Source: Sulfurimonas sediminis (GTDB lineage: Bacteria > Campylobacterota > Campylobacteria > Campylobacterales > Sulfurimonadaceae). From it: 64,000 nucleotides of DNA. The notes beneath the pieces were generated by a model that saw nothing but the letters and a program-made list of their open reading frames with translations, made no database searches and was not told the origin of the DNA. A program made the position numbers and the translations under genes. The stretch lies in contig NZ_CP041235.1 in NCBI RefSeq assembly GCF_014905115.1, positions 1,550,001 through 1,614,000 of the forward strand, written 5' to 3'. Shown in pieces: positions 1-8,853 of the stretch; within the stretch, counting starts at the first letter, position 1, and every line of letters begins with the position of its first letter.

Positions 1-1919
1 CCAGGATTGTACTCTATAGAGAGATAAGGGCTGATGTATGTATCAAAAAAATTCTCAGGCGCTCGCTCGTGCAAATCTATAAATATATGAAACATGTTCT
101 CACCAAGTTCTGCTCTGTTTTTGGCATCCATTTTAAAGCCGATAACAGAGGTTACAGAGGAGACATCTTCATTGTTTATGTTTTTAAGAATGATATTTTC
201 CAGTTTTGTTACAATTTTTTCCGTATCTTTGAGTTCATTGTTGATATTTACCTTTCCATAGACATATATTTGTGTATTGTCAAAATCCGGAAAAAGCTGA
301 AATTTTGCATTTTTAATCATTACAAATTCAAGTAAAACAATGCTCACAACAATAACACTCAAAGAGAGAAACTTTCTTCTAAAAAGAAAATGCAGGGCCC
401 TGCTGTACCAGTCGTGCATTTTTTGCCAAAATCGTTTTGTAAAACTCCCTTCTTTGGAGATTTTCAAAAAATCATGTGCATGCAAGGGAAGAAAATAAAA
501 AGCTTCAAAGAGTGAAGAGAGTAAAAGTACCGTTATCATGATAGGAATAATCTTAATAAACATTCCCATTTCACCTGTCATCAAAAGCATAGGTAAAAAT
601 GCAAAAACTGTTGTAAGCGTTGCGGTGAGTACAGCAGGAAACATCTCTGCCGCACCTGTTATGACCGCTTCTTTTCTATCCATCCCCTCTTCAAGGTGTC
701 TGTAGATGTTCTCGGCTACAACTATTGCCTCATCAACGAGCATTCCAAGCGCAATCAGTGCTCCCAGAAGAGAGAGCATATTAAGACTGTCTCCCAATAT
801 CTCTGTTACGATAAGCCCTATCATAAAACTTACAGGAATACCGAGTGCGACAACAAAGGCTATGCCTCGGTTGATAAAAATCAGCATTGCCAGAAAAACA
901 AGCATCAAACCAAACATTATATTTGAAAAGACGGTATTGAGGCGGTTTTTAATCCATACAGAAGTATCTGTATAGATATTATAATCCAAATCAGGATGTT
1001 TTGCTTCTTGTTTTTTTAAAAGTTCTCGTATCTCTTTTACCAAAGCAATGGCATTGCCGTTTTTGCTTTTTGTGACATTTATTGAAATATTTCGTACACC
1101 ATTATAATGGGAGAGTTCCACCTCATCACTCAACTTGAAAGAAACCTCTGCAATGTCGCCGATTTTGACTCTTTTTCCGCCAACATCAATGAGTGTATTT
1201 TCAACTGCTTCTTTTGTCTTTTCACCGTTATATGTAGAAATATAAAGATGATTTGCTTTTTGCTTGATGGTGCCTATGGGAAAAATCGAACTTATTTTGG
1301 AGAGTTGTGCGATAACCAATGTTGAGGAGAGTCCGTAGGCTCTTATTTTTTGCGGATTAAGCTGTATATCCAGCTCTTCATCGGCATCACCACGAATTGT
1401 AATGTCACTCAAATCCTTAAACTTGCTTAATTCAGATTTAAGTTCATCTGCATGTTTTAGCAGTGTTTCCTTGGAAACATCTCCAGAAAGTGCTATGAGT
1501 ACAAGGGGAAATGCATGTGTTTTGATTTTGGCAACAGGCTCATTCATATCTGCCGGCAAATCTTTTTTTACACTGCTCACTACATCTTTGACATCATTAA
1601 GCACTAAAATATTATCCGAACCGTTTTTAATGTCTGCACTGATACTGAACGAACCGTTTTTAATACTGCTTTTTATATCTTCAAGTGCATCAATATTCTG
1701 CAAATCATTTTCAATACTCTGCACAACCATTTTGTCCAAAATATCAGCCGATGTTCCTGCATAACCACCCTTTATGGTTATTTTATCCATATTCATCGGA
1801 GGGAAAATCTCTTTGGGTATATTGATATATGCAAAAATGGAGAGCATAAAAATAAAGAGTAATAGTATATGGTTTAAAAGTGGTTTTTCTATAGCAAATT
1901 CTATAAACTTACGAATCAC
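1..1919 (-). CDS. RND-family efflux transporter, inner-membrane pump (3' part beyond window)
   Basis: The N-terminal ~640 residues of a hydrophobic/amphiphilic exporter of the AcrB/HAE1 type are present; the rest lies before base 1. The start is a GTG at 1917-1919 preceded by AAGGA. It begins VIRKFIEFAIEKPLL, followed by a first membrane helix (about residues 15-30), a periplasmic porter region, then a cluster of helices including the RND signature stretch GALIALGMLVDEAIVVAENI with its conserved acidic residues. This supports proton-driven efflux with an adaptor and outer-membrane channel, neither of which is visible here. It is the last gene in the minus-strand run after rsmH and the FtsL-like gene. 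Substrate cannot be inferred. Confidence 0.88.
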   Translation of the reverse strand, partial: MIRKFIEFAIEKPLLNHILLLFIFMLSIFAYINIPKEIFPPMNMDKITIKGGYAGTSADILDKMVVQSIENDLQNIDALEDIKSSIKNGSFSISADIKNGSDNILVLNDVKDVVSSVKKDLPADMNEPVAKIKTHAFPLVLIALSGDVSKETLLKHADELKSELSKFKDLSDITIRGDADEELDIQLNPQKIRAYGLSSTLVIAQLSKISSIFPIGTIKQKANHLYISTYNGEKTKEAVENTLIDVGGKRVKIGDIAEVSFKLSDEVELSHYNGVRNISINVTKSKNGNAIALVKEIRELLKKQEAKHPDLDYNIYTDTSVWIKNRLNTVFSNIMFGLMLVFLAMLIFINRGIAFVVALGIPVSFMIGLIVTEILGDSLNMLSLLGALIALGMLVDEAIVVAENIYRHLEEGMDRKEAVITGAAEMFPAVLTATLTTVFAFLPMLLMTGEMGMFIKIIPIMITVLLLSSLFEAFYFLPLHAHDFLKISKEGSFTKRFWQKMHDWYSRALHFLFRRKFLSLSVIVVSIVLLEFVMIKNAKFQLFPDFDNTQIYVYGKVNINNELKDTEKIVTKLENIILKNINNEDVSSVTSVIGFKMDAKNRAELGENMFHIFIDLHERAPENFFDTYISPYLSIEYNP

Positions 1920-1928
1920 TGCTGTTCC

Positions 1929-2207
1929 TTAAAAGAGAGTATCTAGTATTTGGTTTTTAAATTTTATCGACTCAACAGAGGCGCGGATGAGTTTGTTTTC
2001 TTCTTTGAGCGTATCATACTCTACTTTGAGTTTTGCAATATCTCTGCTTTTAAAGTAAATCTGCTCTGTAATGTAAATTTTAGGAAATGCAAACATAGCG
2101 ATAAATGTTAACACCAGCAGCATATATAAAAAATAGTTCAGACCCAACTTTTGTTTTGATATAACCAGATTATCAAGTTCATCTAAAAGTTCGTTCTTTT
2201 CGCTCAT
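1929..2207 (-). CDS. FtsL-like small membrane protein
   Basis: A 92-residue protein with one membrane segment at about residues 24-44 (LNYFLYMLLVLTFIAMFAF) followed by a charged, coiled-coil-like stretch (SRDIAKLKVEYDTLKEENKL). This bitopic layout and its position directly after rsmH, whose stop it overlaps by 4 bp (ATGA), match the FtsL division-protein slot of the dcw cluster. FtsL normally forms a complex with FtsQ and FtsB at the division septum. Sequence similarity among FtsL proteins is low, so the call rests on topology and context. Confidence 0.6.
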   Translation of the reverse strand: MSEKNELLDELDNLVISKQKLGLNYFLYMLLVLTFIAMFAFPKIYITEQIYFKSRDIAKLKVEYDTLKEENKLIRASVESIKFKNQILDTLF

Positions 2208-3130
2208 TTTTCACCCATTTGAAACAGACGCATCTTTGCGCTGCGACTCCTGACATTTTCTTTGAGTTCTTCATCTCTCGCCGTAATTGGTTTTTTCGTT
2301 ACAATCTTTCCCAGCTGATTGTTGTTTCCACATGTACAGCGAAATGCCTCAGGAGGGCATATGCATGATTTGGACCATTTGGAGAACTCTCTTTTAACAA
2401 TCCTGTCTTCAAGAGAGTGAAAAGATATTATTGCTACTTTTGCATCCGGTAATTTTGCTTCTTCTATGCTCTTGAGCAGTGATTTAAGCTCACCGAGTTC
2501 ATCATTTACTTCTATGCGGATTGCCTGCATTAAAAGTGTTGCAGGATGGATCTTCTTGCCTCTTGGCATATGTGGTTTGAGCGCTTCACTTAACTCTTTT
2601 GCCGAAACAAAAGGACGGTTTTGCACAATAGCATCTGCAATTTTTTTATAGTTTCTGAGTTCTCCGTATTCTAAAAGTATTTTTTCAAGTTCGCTTTTGG
2701 CATATTCATTCACTACATGTAAAGCACTCAGTGGCGCCTCTTTGTCCATACGCATGTCAAGTGTCTCACTCTCATACGAAAACCCCCGCTCTTTTTGGTC
2801 AAGTTGTAAAGAAGAAACTCCTATGTCCGCAAGAATGCCTTTAATTTCGCCGGGATCAAACTCTTGCAAAATTTCTTGCATCACATTTGAAAAACGCCCT
2901 TTTCTTATACTCACTCTCTCACCGTATTGTTCAAGACGCTTTGTTGAAAAGTCTATAGCGGTCTGATCCTGATCAATTGCTATGAGTTTTATATTGGGAT
3001 TAGCTTCAAGTATCATACTCGAGTGTCCGCCGTACCCCATGGTACAGTCTATCACTATACCCTCTTTTAAATCTTTAAAAGCTTCAACAACCTCTTTATA
3101 TAAAACCGGAACATGTGGAATATTTTGCAA
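2204..3130 (-). CDS. rsmH: 16S rRNA (cytosine-1402-N4)-methyltransferase RsmH (MraW)
   Basis: About 308 residues, normal for the family. The SAM-binding region IDCTMGYGGHS is near the N-terminus, and the family motifs HGIHPATLLMQAIR-like (KKIHPATLLMQAIRIEVNDE) and ISFHSLEDRIVK are both present. It N4-methylates C1402 in the ribosomal decoding centre. Two TTG starts are possible. The one at 3130 (protein starting MQNIPHVPVLY) has AGGGTG about 7 nt upstream and fits the family N-terminus; a TTG at 3145 would add five residues without a ribosome site. It is translationally coupled to the FtsL-like gene. Confidence 0.93.
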   Translation of the reverse strand: MQNIPHVPVLYKEVVEAFKDLKEGIVIDCTMGYGGHSSMILEANPNIKLIAIDQDQTAIDFSTKRLEQYGERVSIRKGRFSNVMQEILQEFDPGEIKGILADIGVSSLQLDQKERGFSYESETLDMRMDKEAPLSALHVVNEYAKSELEKILLEYGELRNYKKIADAIVQNRPFVSAKELSEALKPHMPRGKKIHPATLLMQAIRIEVNDELGELKSLLKSIEEAKLPDAKVAIISFHSLEDRIVKREFSKWSKSCICPPEAFRCTCGNNNQLGKIVTKKPITARDEELKENVRSRSAKMRLFQMGEK

Positions 3131-3238
3131 AAGACACCCTGTCAATAGAAATTTATTAGTGATTATACAGCAAATTTGATTTAGGTTTAATTTTTTATAC
3201 TGTATGATTTATGCTAAGAACAAAAAAAGGGTCTTCTT

Positions 3239-4222
3239 ATGGTTTTACAGTATCAAAATGAATTATTTGCTTTGGCAACCATACTTCTGCTTATGCTCAT
3301 TTATTTTAGGATAAAACAAAAAAACAAAAAAACAGAAGCGGATACAAAAGCAGATAAAAAAGAAGAAGAACTCAAAGCAGAGCAAAGCGGGCAAATTACT
3401 GCAACACCACAAAAAGAGATTCAAGAAAAAAAAATACAAAATACTGTGCCAAGCCATGCAAAGATAACAAAAGAAGATTTTAAAATATTTGCCGGGGAAA
3501 GAATTCTTTTGGCCGAAGACAATCTCATTAACCAAAAAGTAATCCTTGGAGTCCTTGGAGACAGCGGTATAGAAGTTGTTGTGGCAAATGACGGGCAGGA
3601 AGCACTTGACATCCTCCAAACGGACAAAAACTTTCTCATTATACTCATGGATGCGCATATGCCAAGAGTTGACGGATTTGAAGCCACCAGAGCTATCAGA
3701 CACGATCCCCAAAACAATCATATCCCCGTCATTGCCCTGAGTGGAGATACGGCAAGTGATGACATCAGAAAAATGAAAGAAGCCGGTATGGATGAACATC
3801 TTGAAAAGCCTTTGCAGGTTGATGCTTTGTATGATATTCTTTATAAATACTCTGCTAAAATATCAGCACAAGAGGACAACTCTTTGGATATACCGACTTT
3901 AGATACACAAAGAGGTCTGCAGGTATGTGGCAATGACACTGCTTTTTACCACGATATTTTAAAAGAGTTTCTTCTCACCTATAGTAATTCTGCAGAAGAA
4001 TTGGAAATTTTACTCAAAAACAATAAAACAGATCAGGCTGACAGACTGCTTCTCGATATTATTGGTGTTTCAGCGAATATTGGTGCAGATGCTCTGACTG
4101 CCTGTGCTAATGATATAAAAAACAACATAAATGCAAATAAGAACATCAATCTTACACTTTATAAAAAAAGAGTGCAAGAATTAGTCCAAAGCATCAACAA
4201 CTATTTTCTTACATGTAACTAG
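3239..4222 (+). CDS. membrane-anchored receiver protein with degenerate HPt domain
   Basis: A 327-residue protein with three parts. An N-terminal membrane helix (about residues 9-23) is followed by a Lys/Glu-rich linker (24-85). A receiver domain (about 88-205) has E93/D94, the phospho-acceptor D138 (LMDAHMP), S168 and K190 all in place. The C-terminal HPt-like helical domain (about 225-325) keeps the glycine-rich end of the usual motif (GVSANIGAD) but has Leu at about 272 where the phosphorylatable His should be, and Ile in place of the following Lys. It resembles the C-terminal half of a hybrid histidine kinase without a kinase core. It is monocistronic and divergent from rsmH. Its partner is not known. 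Confidence 0.8.
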   Translation: MVLQYQNELFALATILLLMLIYFRIKQKNKKTEADTKADKKEEELKAEQSGQITATPQKEIQEKKIQNTVPSHAKITKEDFKIFAGERILLAEDNLINQKVILGVLGDSGIEVVVANDGQEALDILQTDKNFLIILMDAHMPRVDGFEATRAIRHDPQNNHIPVIALSGDTASDDIRKMKEAGMDEHLEKPLQVDALYDILYKYSAKISAQEDNSLDIPTLDTQRGLQVCGNDTAFYHDILKEFLLTYSNSAEELEILLKNNKTDQADRLLLDIIGVSANIGADALTACANDIKNNINANKNINLTLYKKRVQELVQSINNYFLTCN

Positions 4223-4360
4223 CTTACATATAAGAAATATAAGAAAAACTATTACCAATCTACACATATAAATAATTCCTTAAACAAATAACAAAAATCC
4301 TTCACCTAATGTAACACTAATTATAAAAAAAAGATAAAATCATTATGTTAGTCAATAAAA

Positions 4361-4402
4361 TTGATTTATATCAATATTATTGGTATCAGAAAAGACTAGA
4401 AT
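4361..4402 (+). promoter_or_regulatory. Fnr/Dnr-type operator and -10 for the nor operon
   Basis: A perfect palindrome TTGATTTATATCAA (4361-4374) is followed by TAGAAT at 4397-4402. Taking that hexamer as -12 to -7 places the start near 4409 and the box centre at -41.5, the class II activator position. The first gene of the nor operon starts 36 bp further on, with an AAGGAG site. This is one of four boxes in the window with identical geometry. Confidence 0.8.
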
Positions 4403-4444
4403 ACATATGATTCTAAAATATTAACAGAGTTTAAGGAGTGTAAA

Positions 4445-4771
4445 ATGATCGATCCATCTATAATCAGACCGGAAATTGCGTTGGATGATTTTCTAACTAT
4501 ATTTGTATCGTCAGCACTTGTGTTAGTTTTTGGAGGATTTTATGTTGGTATATATACTGCAGTAAAAGTTAAACTACTAAAACCGTGGAGTATGCTTTTT
4601 GCATACATGTTTTGGGTATTGACTGCCTATTGTTTGTATTTAATGGGAAGTTTAATGCATGTCGGGGAATTTACTGCAAAAGCTTTAGTTGTCGCAGCAA
4701 TTGGATTATTTTTACTTCCATTTGCTGTTTATTATATGCAAAATCAGGTTCATGAAGAAAATGAACATTGA
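4445..4771 (+). CDS. small three-helix membrane protein heading the nor operon
   Basis: A 108-residue very hydrophobic protein with about three membrane helices (residues 18-40, 48-70 and 78-98) and a short charged tail. It starts at an ATG 7 nt after AAGGAG and is the first gene after the Fnr/Dnr-type promoter, 42 bp before norC. I do not recognise the family. By position it could be an assembly or accessory subunit of the nitric oxide reductase, in the way NorF or CtaF-like proteins accompany heme-copper oxidases, but no motif shows this. Confidence 0.7.
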   Translation: MIDPSIIRPEIALDDFLTIFVSSALVLVFGGFYVGIYTAVKVKLLKPWSMLFAYMFWVLTAYCLYLMGSLMHVGEFTAKALVVAAIGLFLLPFAVYYMQNQVHEENEH

Positions 4772-4813
4772 TGCACGATATATATTTTGACAATAAATTT
4801 ATAGGAGGATACA

Positions 4814-5467
4814 GTGGCTAATAAATCTGTATGGAGTGACAATCGTTTCTGGCGAAGAACAGCAACGTGGGTTACAGGTTTTGCATCAGTTCTTTTAATT
4901 TGGTTAACGTTTGATACGTCAGCTCAGATTGCAATGGGAAATGATCAGGATCTACAAAACAAGGTGACGAAGAGGGTTCCAGGACCTACCGTTATAAATT
5001 ACAAAATCACGTATGAAATGAGCGCAAAACGTGGTCATGAAATTCCGGTGATTGGGGAAAAAGAAAAGTTTTTTGGTCGAGATGACTATTCGGAAGAAGA
5101 AGCCGGGGCTTTACTTCACTTAGGCAAGTTAGGCTCACAGGCCAAAAACTGTATGGATTGTCATACACTTCTTGGAAATGGCGCATATTATGCACCTGAC
5201 TTGACAAAAGCATGGCTAGACCCTGCATGGGGACCAGATGGTGCGATGCAGGCTCTAACGGGGAAAAACACAAAAGAAGAGGCGATGGCTGAATTCCTTA
5301 TGCATCCGGACCAGTATCCTACACATGCCCGTATGATGCCGGATTTAGGTATCACAGCAAAAGAGGCTAAAGGTTTAGTTGCTTTCTTGAAACATATGTC
5401 ATCTATTGACACAAATGGCTTCCCAAGAAACTTTGGAAAAATAAAAGGAGCAGTTCATGGCAAGTAA
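4814..5467 (+). CDS. norC: nitric oxide reductase cytochrome c subunit NorC
   Basis: A 217-residue protein anchored by an N-terminal helix (about residues 17-34). It carries a single c-type heme site CMDCH at 113-117 and a downstream Met-rich stretch (HARMMPDLG) that supplies the likely axial Met. NorC passes electrons from periplasmic donors to NorB. The start is a GTG with a strong AGGAGG 7 nt upstream. The stop overlaps the norB start by 11 bp, so translation is coupled. Length and layout match cNOR NorC. Confidence 0.95.
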   Translation: MANKSVWSDNRFWRRTATWVTGFASVLLIWLTFDTSAQIAMGNDQDLQNKVTKRVPGPTVINYKITYEMSAKRGHEIPVIGEKEKFFGRDDYSEEEAGALLHLGKLGSQAKNCMDCHTLLGNGAYYAPDLTKAWLDPAWGPDGAMQALTGKNTKEEAMAEFLMHPDQYPTHARMMPDLGITAKEAKGLVAFLKHMSSIDTNGFPRNFGKIKGAVHGK

Positions 5468-6905
5468 ATATTTAACAGGTGTCGGAAGTGAATCAAAACA
5501 GTTGGCAACATGGTACTTTACATTTGCGGCTATTCTCTTTGGCGCCCAATTACTTTTCGGGTTAGTGGCAGCGATTCAATATGTAATGCCTGGTTTTTTA
5601 TATGGCGTTCTGGATTTTTCAATTGCCAGAATTATACATATTAATGCACTCGTTGTATGGATGGTCTTTGCAATGTTTGGTTCTGTTTACTGGTTACTGC
5701 CGGATGAGACAGGTATTGAAACAGTCGGTATCAAAATCGGAAAGCTTTTGTTTTGGATTTTTGCAGCAGCAATCGTTGTCGTTGTACTTGTATATCTGTT
5801 CATTCAGGTAGGTCCTGCAGATGCAACAACAATCTGGTTTATTACAGAGGGCCGTGAATATATTGAAGCACCTCGTTGGGCTGACTGGGGCATTGTCGTT
5901 GTAGCTCTTGGATTTGTCGGAAATCTTTTCTTAACAGGAATGAAAGGGGAACAGACAGGAATTGTCACCGTTCTTATGGCAGATATGATTGCCTTTGCAG
6001 GTCTTTATCTGGCCGGTATGTTCTTTACGGACAATATTACAGTTGATCAGTACTGGTGGTGGTGGGTAATCCACTTATGGGTTGAGGCTACCTGGGAAGT
6101 TTTCGTTGGCGCGATTGCGGCTTACGGTCTTATTACTATGATTGGCGCACACCGTAAAGTTGTTGAAATGTGGTTATGGATAGAAGTTGCTATGCTCTTT
6201 GGATCAGGTATACTTGGACTCGGTCACCACTATTTCTGGATCGGAACACCTGAGTACTGGTGGGAAATCGGAGCACTATTTAGTGCACTAGAACCGTTAC
6301 CGCTTGTGGCTATGTTTATTCACGTTCTATATGACTGGGGGAAAACGCAAGGTGCAGAAATGGCAAAAGAAGGTGTTAGCGAAGAAAATGTAAAATCAGT
6401 TATCACAAATAAGCCGGCATTTACATGGTTTGTCCTTAATGCCTTTGGTAACTTCTTAGGTGCCGGTATTTGGGGATTCTTCCATACACTGCCACAGGTA
6501 AATCTTTATACTCACGGTACACAGTTTACTTCAGCACACGGTCACCTGGCCTTCTTTGGAGCCTATGCGACCATCCTTGTCGGTATGATGTATATTGCGG
6601 TGCAAGGCACAAACGGTATTAAAGTTATGAAACATACCAAAGCATCTCTGTGGGCTGTCAGCATGATTACCGGCGGTGTTGTCGGAATGACTGTGGCACT
6701 TACAATTGCAGGATATGTACAGGTTCTTGTTTCCCGTGCACAGATGGGTGCTACCTGGGCGGCATACTTTGACGGTCAGAGCGGAATGTGGTTTTCTCAA
6801 GCAATGGACTGGAGACTCATCATGGGTGTTGTTACATTCATCGGTTTCATATTCCTGGCAAAAGATTTACTTACAACTGGTAAAAATCCAGTACACGAAA
6901 GATAA
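5457..6905 (+). CDS. norB: nitric oxide reductase catalytic subunit NorB
   Basis: A 482-residue, 12-helix heme-copper-superfamily protein that reduces two NO to N2O in the cytoplasmic membrane. Family histidines are visible: IIHINALVVW (low-spin heme b ligand region), the catalytic stretch VIHLWVEATWEV, LGHHYFW for the FeB site, and HGHLAFFGAY for the high-spin and low-spin hemes. The Glu residues of WVEATWE are typical of NO reductases rather than oxygen reductases. With norC directly upstream it is the cytochrome-c-dependent (cNOR) type. It has no N-terminal extension of the qNOR kind. Confidence 0.96.
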   Translation: MASKYLTGVGSESKQLATWYFTFAAILFGAQLLFGLVAAIQYVMPGFLYGVLDFSIARIIHINALVVWMVFAMFGSVYWLLPDETGIETVGIKIGKLLFWIFAAAIVVVVLVYLFIQVGPADATTIWFITEGREYIEAPRWADWGIVVVALGFVGNLFLTGMKGEQTGIVTVLMADMIAFAGLYLAGMFFTDNITVDQYWWWWVIHLWVEATWEVFVGAIAAYGLITMIGAHRKVVEMWLWIEVAMLFGSGILGLGHHYFWIGTPEYWWEIGALFSALEPLPLVAMFIHVLYDWGKTQGAEMAKEGVSEENVKSVITNKPAFTWFVLNAFGNFLGAGIWGFFHTLPQVNLYTHGTQFTSAHGHLAFFGAYATILVGMMYIAVQGTNGIKVMKHTKASLWAVSMITGGVVGMTVALTIAGYVQVLVSRAQMGATWAAYFDGQSGMWFSQAMDWRLIMGVVTFIGFIFLAKDLLTTGKNPVHER

Positions 6906-6914
6906 GGAGATATA

Positions 6915-7067
6915 ATGTTTGAACCATTTACAGATGTCAACCCGAGTTTTTTCGGTTGGCTTAACCAAGGACCTTTAACCTTAACAATTTTTTTACACAC
7001 AGTCATAATACTTCCAATGATTTGGATCTATTTTCAGGAGAAGAAACGTTTAGAAAATGAGAACTAG
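6915..7067 (+). CDS. 50-residue single-helix membrane protein after norB
   Basis: An ORF starting at the ATG 6915 with AAGGAG 7 nt upstream, nine bases after the norB stop. It encodes 50 residues with one membrane helix (about 21-40, LTLTIFLHTVIILPMIWIYF) and a charged C-terminal tail. The ribosome site, spacing and transmembrane composition argue that it is expressed. It resembles the small single-helix subunits that accompany heme-copper oxidases (CcoQ-like in size), but there is no sequence motif, so a role with NorBC is inference from position only. Confidence 0.65.
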   Translation: MFEPFTDVNPSFFGWLNQGPLTLTIFLHTVIILPMIWIYFQEKKRLENEN

Positions 7068-7072
7068 TCGGT

Positions 7073-7095
7073 ATTGACTCTTAATTAGAGTCAAT
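7073..7095 (+). other. perfect 9-bp stem-loop between nor genes and nirS
   Basis: Bases 7073-7081 (ATTGACTCT) are exactly complementary to 7087-7095 (AGAGTCAAT) across a five-base loop. No T-run follows, so it is a poor intrinsic terminator. It may be an mRNA processing or stability hairpin separating norCB from nirS, or an operator. It does not have the TTGAY-N4-ATCAW spacing of the Fnr/Dnr boxes. Confidence 0.5.
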
Positions 7096-7125
7096 ATCTA
7101 ATCATATTTTAGAAGGAGAAATAAA

Positions 7126-8763
7126 ATGAGATTAGGTAAATTAGTGATATCAGCTGCAGCGTTTGCAGTTGTCAGTTCAGGTCTGTTTGCGGGTACTTCG
7201 CATATGGATGTTGAAAAAATGTTCGAAAAAGAGTGTCAGGGTTGTCACGGTCCCAATCATGAAGGAGGCGTCGGTGCAGATTTGCGTCCGGCACAATTGG
7301 AAAAGAAAAATGCCTATACACTGGCTGAAATAATCTTAAATGGCCGTCCGGGTACCGCTATGCCTCCTTTTGCCAATAAAATGACGAAAGCAGATGCACA
7401 AAAAATGGTGGATTATCTTCAGCATTTCAAAGGCAAAAAAATAGAAGTCCTTACGCTTGATGCGGTAAAACAAGGATGGAAGAAACTCAACGACAGAATG
7501 AAATTCCTCAAAAAATATCCCAATCCTGTTGATGTAAAGAAAAACACTGATATTTGTTTTGTAACAGAAAGAGATGCAGCACGCGTTGTCTTCGTGGACG
7601 GAACAACCGGTAAAATTCTTTCCCGCCATCCTGCCGGATTTGCGGTGCATGTAACCGTTACAAATAAACGTCAGCCTCGTTATGCATACTCTATCTCCCG
7701 TTCAGGTCTGGTAACAATGTTTGACTTAAACACACCGGGTCAGCAAAAAATTGCTGAATGTCAGGTTGGTAGTGATTCTCGTGGTCTGGCAGTTTCACCG
7801 GACGGAAAATACCTGATGGCAGGGAATTATGTTCCGGGTGGTGCGGTGCTTATGGATGCTATGACACTTGAACCGCTCAAAGTCTACCCTACTTCGAGTG
7901 TTATCAATATGGACGGAGACATTGGTTCTTCTCGTGTAGCCGGTGTTTATGATACACCGTATGGTCCATATATTGCCTTTGCACTTAAAGATGCTGGGCA
8001 TGTTTATATTATAGACTATTCAAAACCAAACTATCCGATAGTCGGAGATATTCCAAATATCGGTAAAATCCTGCATGACGGTTTTGAAAATGAAGGAAAA
8101 GAAATCGGTCGCTACTTAATGCAGGCTTCTCAAGGAAGTGATGTGATGGGTGTAGTTGACTTTAAAACAAAATCTTTAGTTGCCAAAGTATACACAGGTC
8201 CGGGAAGCAAGCCGCACCCGGGACAGGGTTCATCTTGGTATAATGACAGATACGGACAACTTTATGCGACAAACTCTATGAATGTCGGTGATGTTGTAAT
8301 TTGGGACAGTGACTGGAATGTTGTAGCCCATATCAGAACTGCCGGCGGCGGTCTTTTTGTCGGAACAAGTGAACATACGCCTTTTATCTGGTCAGACAAT
8401 GTTCTTGGCGGTCCGGCAAACTGGAACAAAATCTATCTCATTAACAAACAGACTTTGGAAACAGATAGAATTTTGACAGTCGGTACAAAAAGAGGTACTA
8501 TTATAGACCCTGTAACGCATAAAACACTTTACAGTTGGAAAGTTCCTACTGTTAAAGATAAAAAAGGCAAAGTAATCATTCCTAGAATTTTACATGCTGA
8601 ACCTGCAAATCATGGGAAATGGACTATGGTTTCAGAATGGAATGCCGGTCGTATCGGTATTTATGAAGCGAAAACCGGTAAATTTGTTAAATATATAGAA
8701 GGTTTGACAACACCAACGTTTACATACTCAATCGAGCACAGACAGTCTATTCCTGGGGCGTAG
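7126..8763 (+). CDS. nirS: cytochrome cd1 nitrite reductase NirS
   Basis: A 545-residue periplasmic enzyme that reduces nitrite to NO. It has a signal peptide (about residues 1-22), a small cytochrome c domain with CQGCH at 37-41 and an axial-Met-like AMPPF, then an eight-bladed propeller d1 domain from about 140. The two distal-pocket histidines of the family align with ILHDGF (H317) and KPHPGQG (H364). NirN is a related paralogue also carrying a c domain; the retained histidines and the position beside norCB favour NirS. The start ATG has AGAAGGAG upstream. No separate Fnr box is seen, so read-through from norC is likely. Confidence 0.88.
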   Translation: MRLGKLVISAAAFAVVSSGLFAGTSHMDVEKMFEKECQGCHGPNHEGGVGADLRPAQLEKKNAYTLAEIILNGRPGTAMPPFANKMTKADAQKMVDYLQHFKGKKIEVLTLDAVKQGWKKLNDRMKFLKKYPNPVDVKKNTDICFVTERDAARVVFVDGTTGKILSRHPAGFAVHVTVTNKRQPRYAYSISRSGLVTMFDLNTPGQQKIAECQVGSDSRGLAVSPDGKYLMAGNYVPGGAVLMDAMTLEPLKVYPTSSVINMDGDIGSSRVAGVYDTPYGPYIAFALKDAGHVYIIDYSKPNYPIVGDIPNIGKILHDGFENEGKEIGRYLMQASQGSDVMGVVDFKTKSLVAKVYTGPGSKPHPGQGSSWYNDRYGQLYATNSMNVGDVVIWDSDWNVVAHIRTAGGGLFVGTSEHTPFIWSDNVLGGPANWNKIYLINKQTLETDRILTVGTKRGTIIDPVTHKTLYSWKVPTVKDKKGKVIIPRILHAEPANHGKWTMVSEWNAGRIGIYEAKTGKFVKYIEGLTTPTFTYSIEHRQSIPGA

Positions 8764-8776
8764 ACTCTATTTTTAT

Positions 8777-8800
8777 ATTTCTCCCTTTTTTGGGAGAAAT
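8777..8800 (+). terminator. stem-loop after nirS
   Basis: A perfect 9-bp stem (8777-8785 with 8792-8800, ATTTCTCCC/GGGAGAAAT) around a loop of six T, 14 bp after the nirS stop. A pyrimidine-rich TCTCTC follows rather than a clean T-run, so termination may be partial. It sits just before the next Fnr/Dnr-type box. Confidence 0.5.
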
Positions 8801-8811
8801 TCTCTCATTAC

Positions 8812-8853
8812 TTGATATAAATCATCTTTTTTTTCATAATATTTTTTTATAAT
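8812..8853 (+). promoter_or_regulatory. Fnr/Dnr-type operator and -10 for the cytochrome c-nirJ-nirF-cobA operon
   Basis: The box TTGATATAAATCAT (8812-8825, one mismatch from a perfect palindrome) is followed by TATAAT at 8848-8853. The implied start is 8860 and the box centre is at -41.5. It lies about 110 bp before the GTG of the small cytochrome gene, leaving a long AT-rich leader. Confidence 0.75.

Noticed and set aside
3263-3799. 178-residue minus-strand ORF opposite the receiver gene
   Set aside because: Low-complexity Phe/Cys-rich translation of the antisense strand; the plus-strand receiver domain is unambiguous.
7081-7095. Fnr/Dnr box upstream of nirS
   Set aside because: The palindrome has half sites TTGAC and GTCAA but separated by 13 bases rather than the N4 seen in the four real boxes, and no -10 at the matching distance was found.
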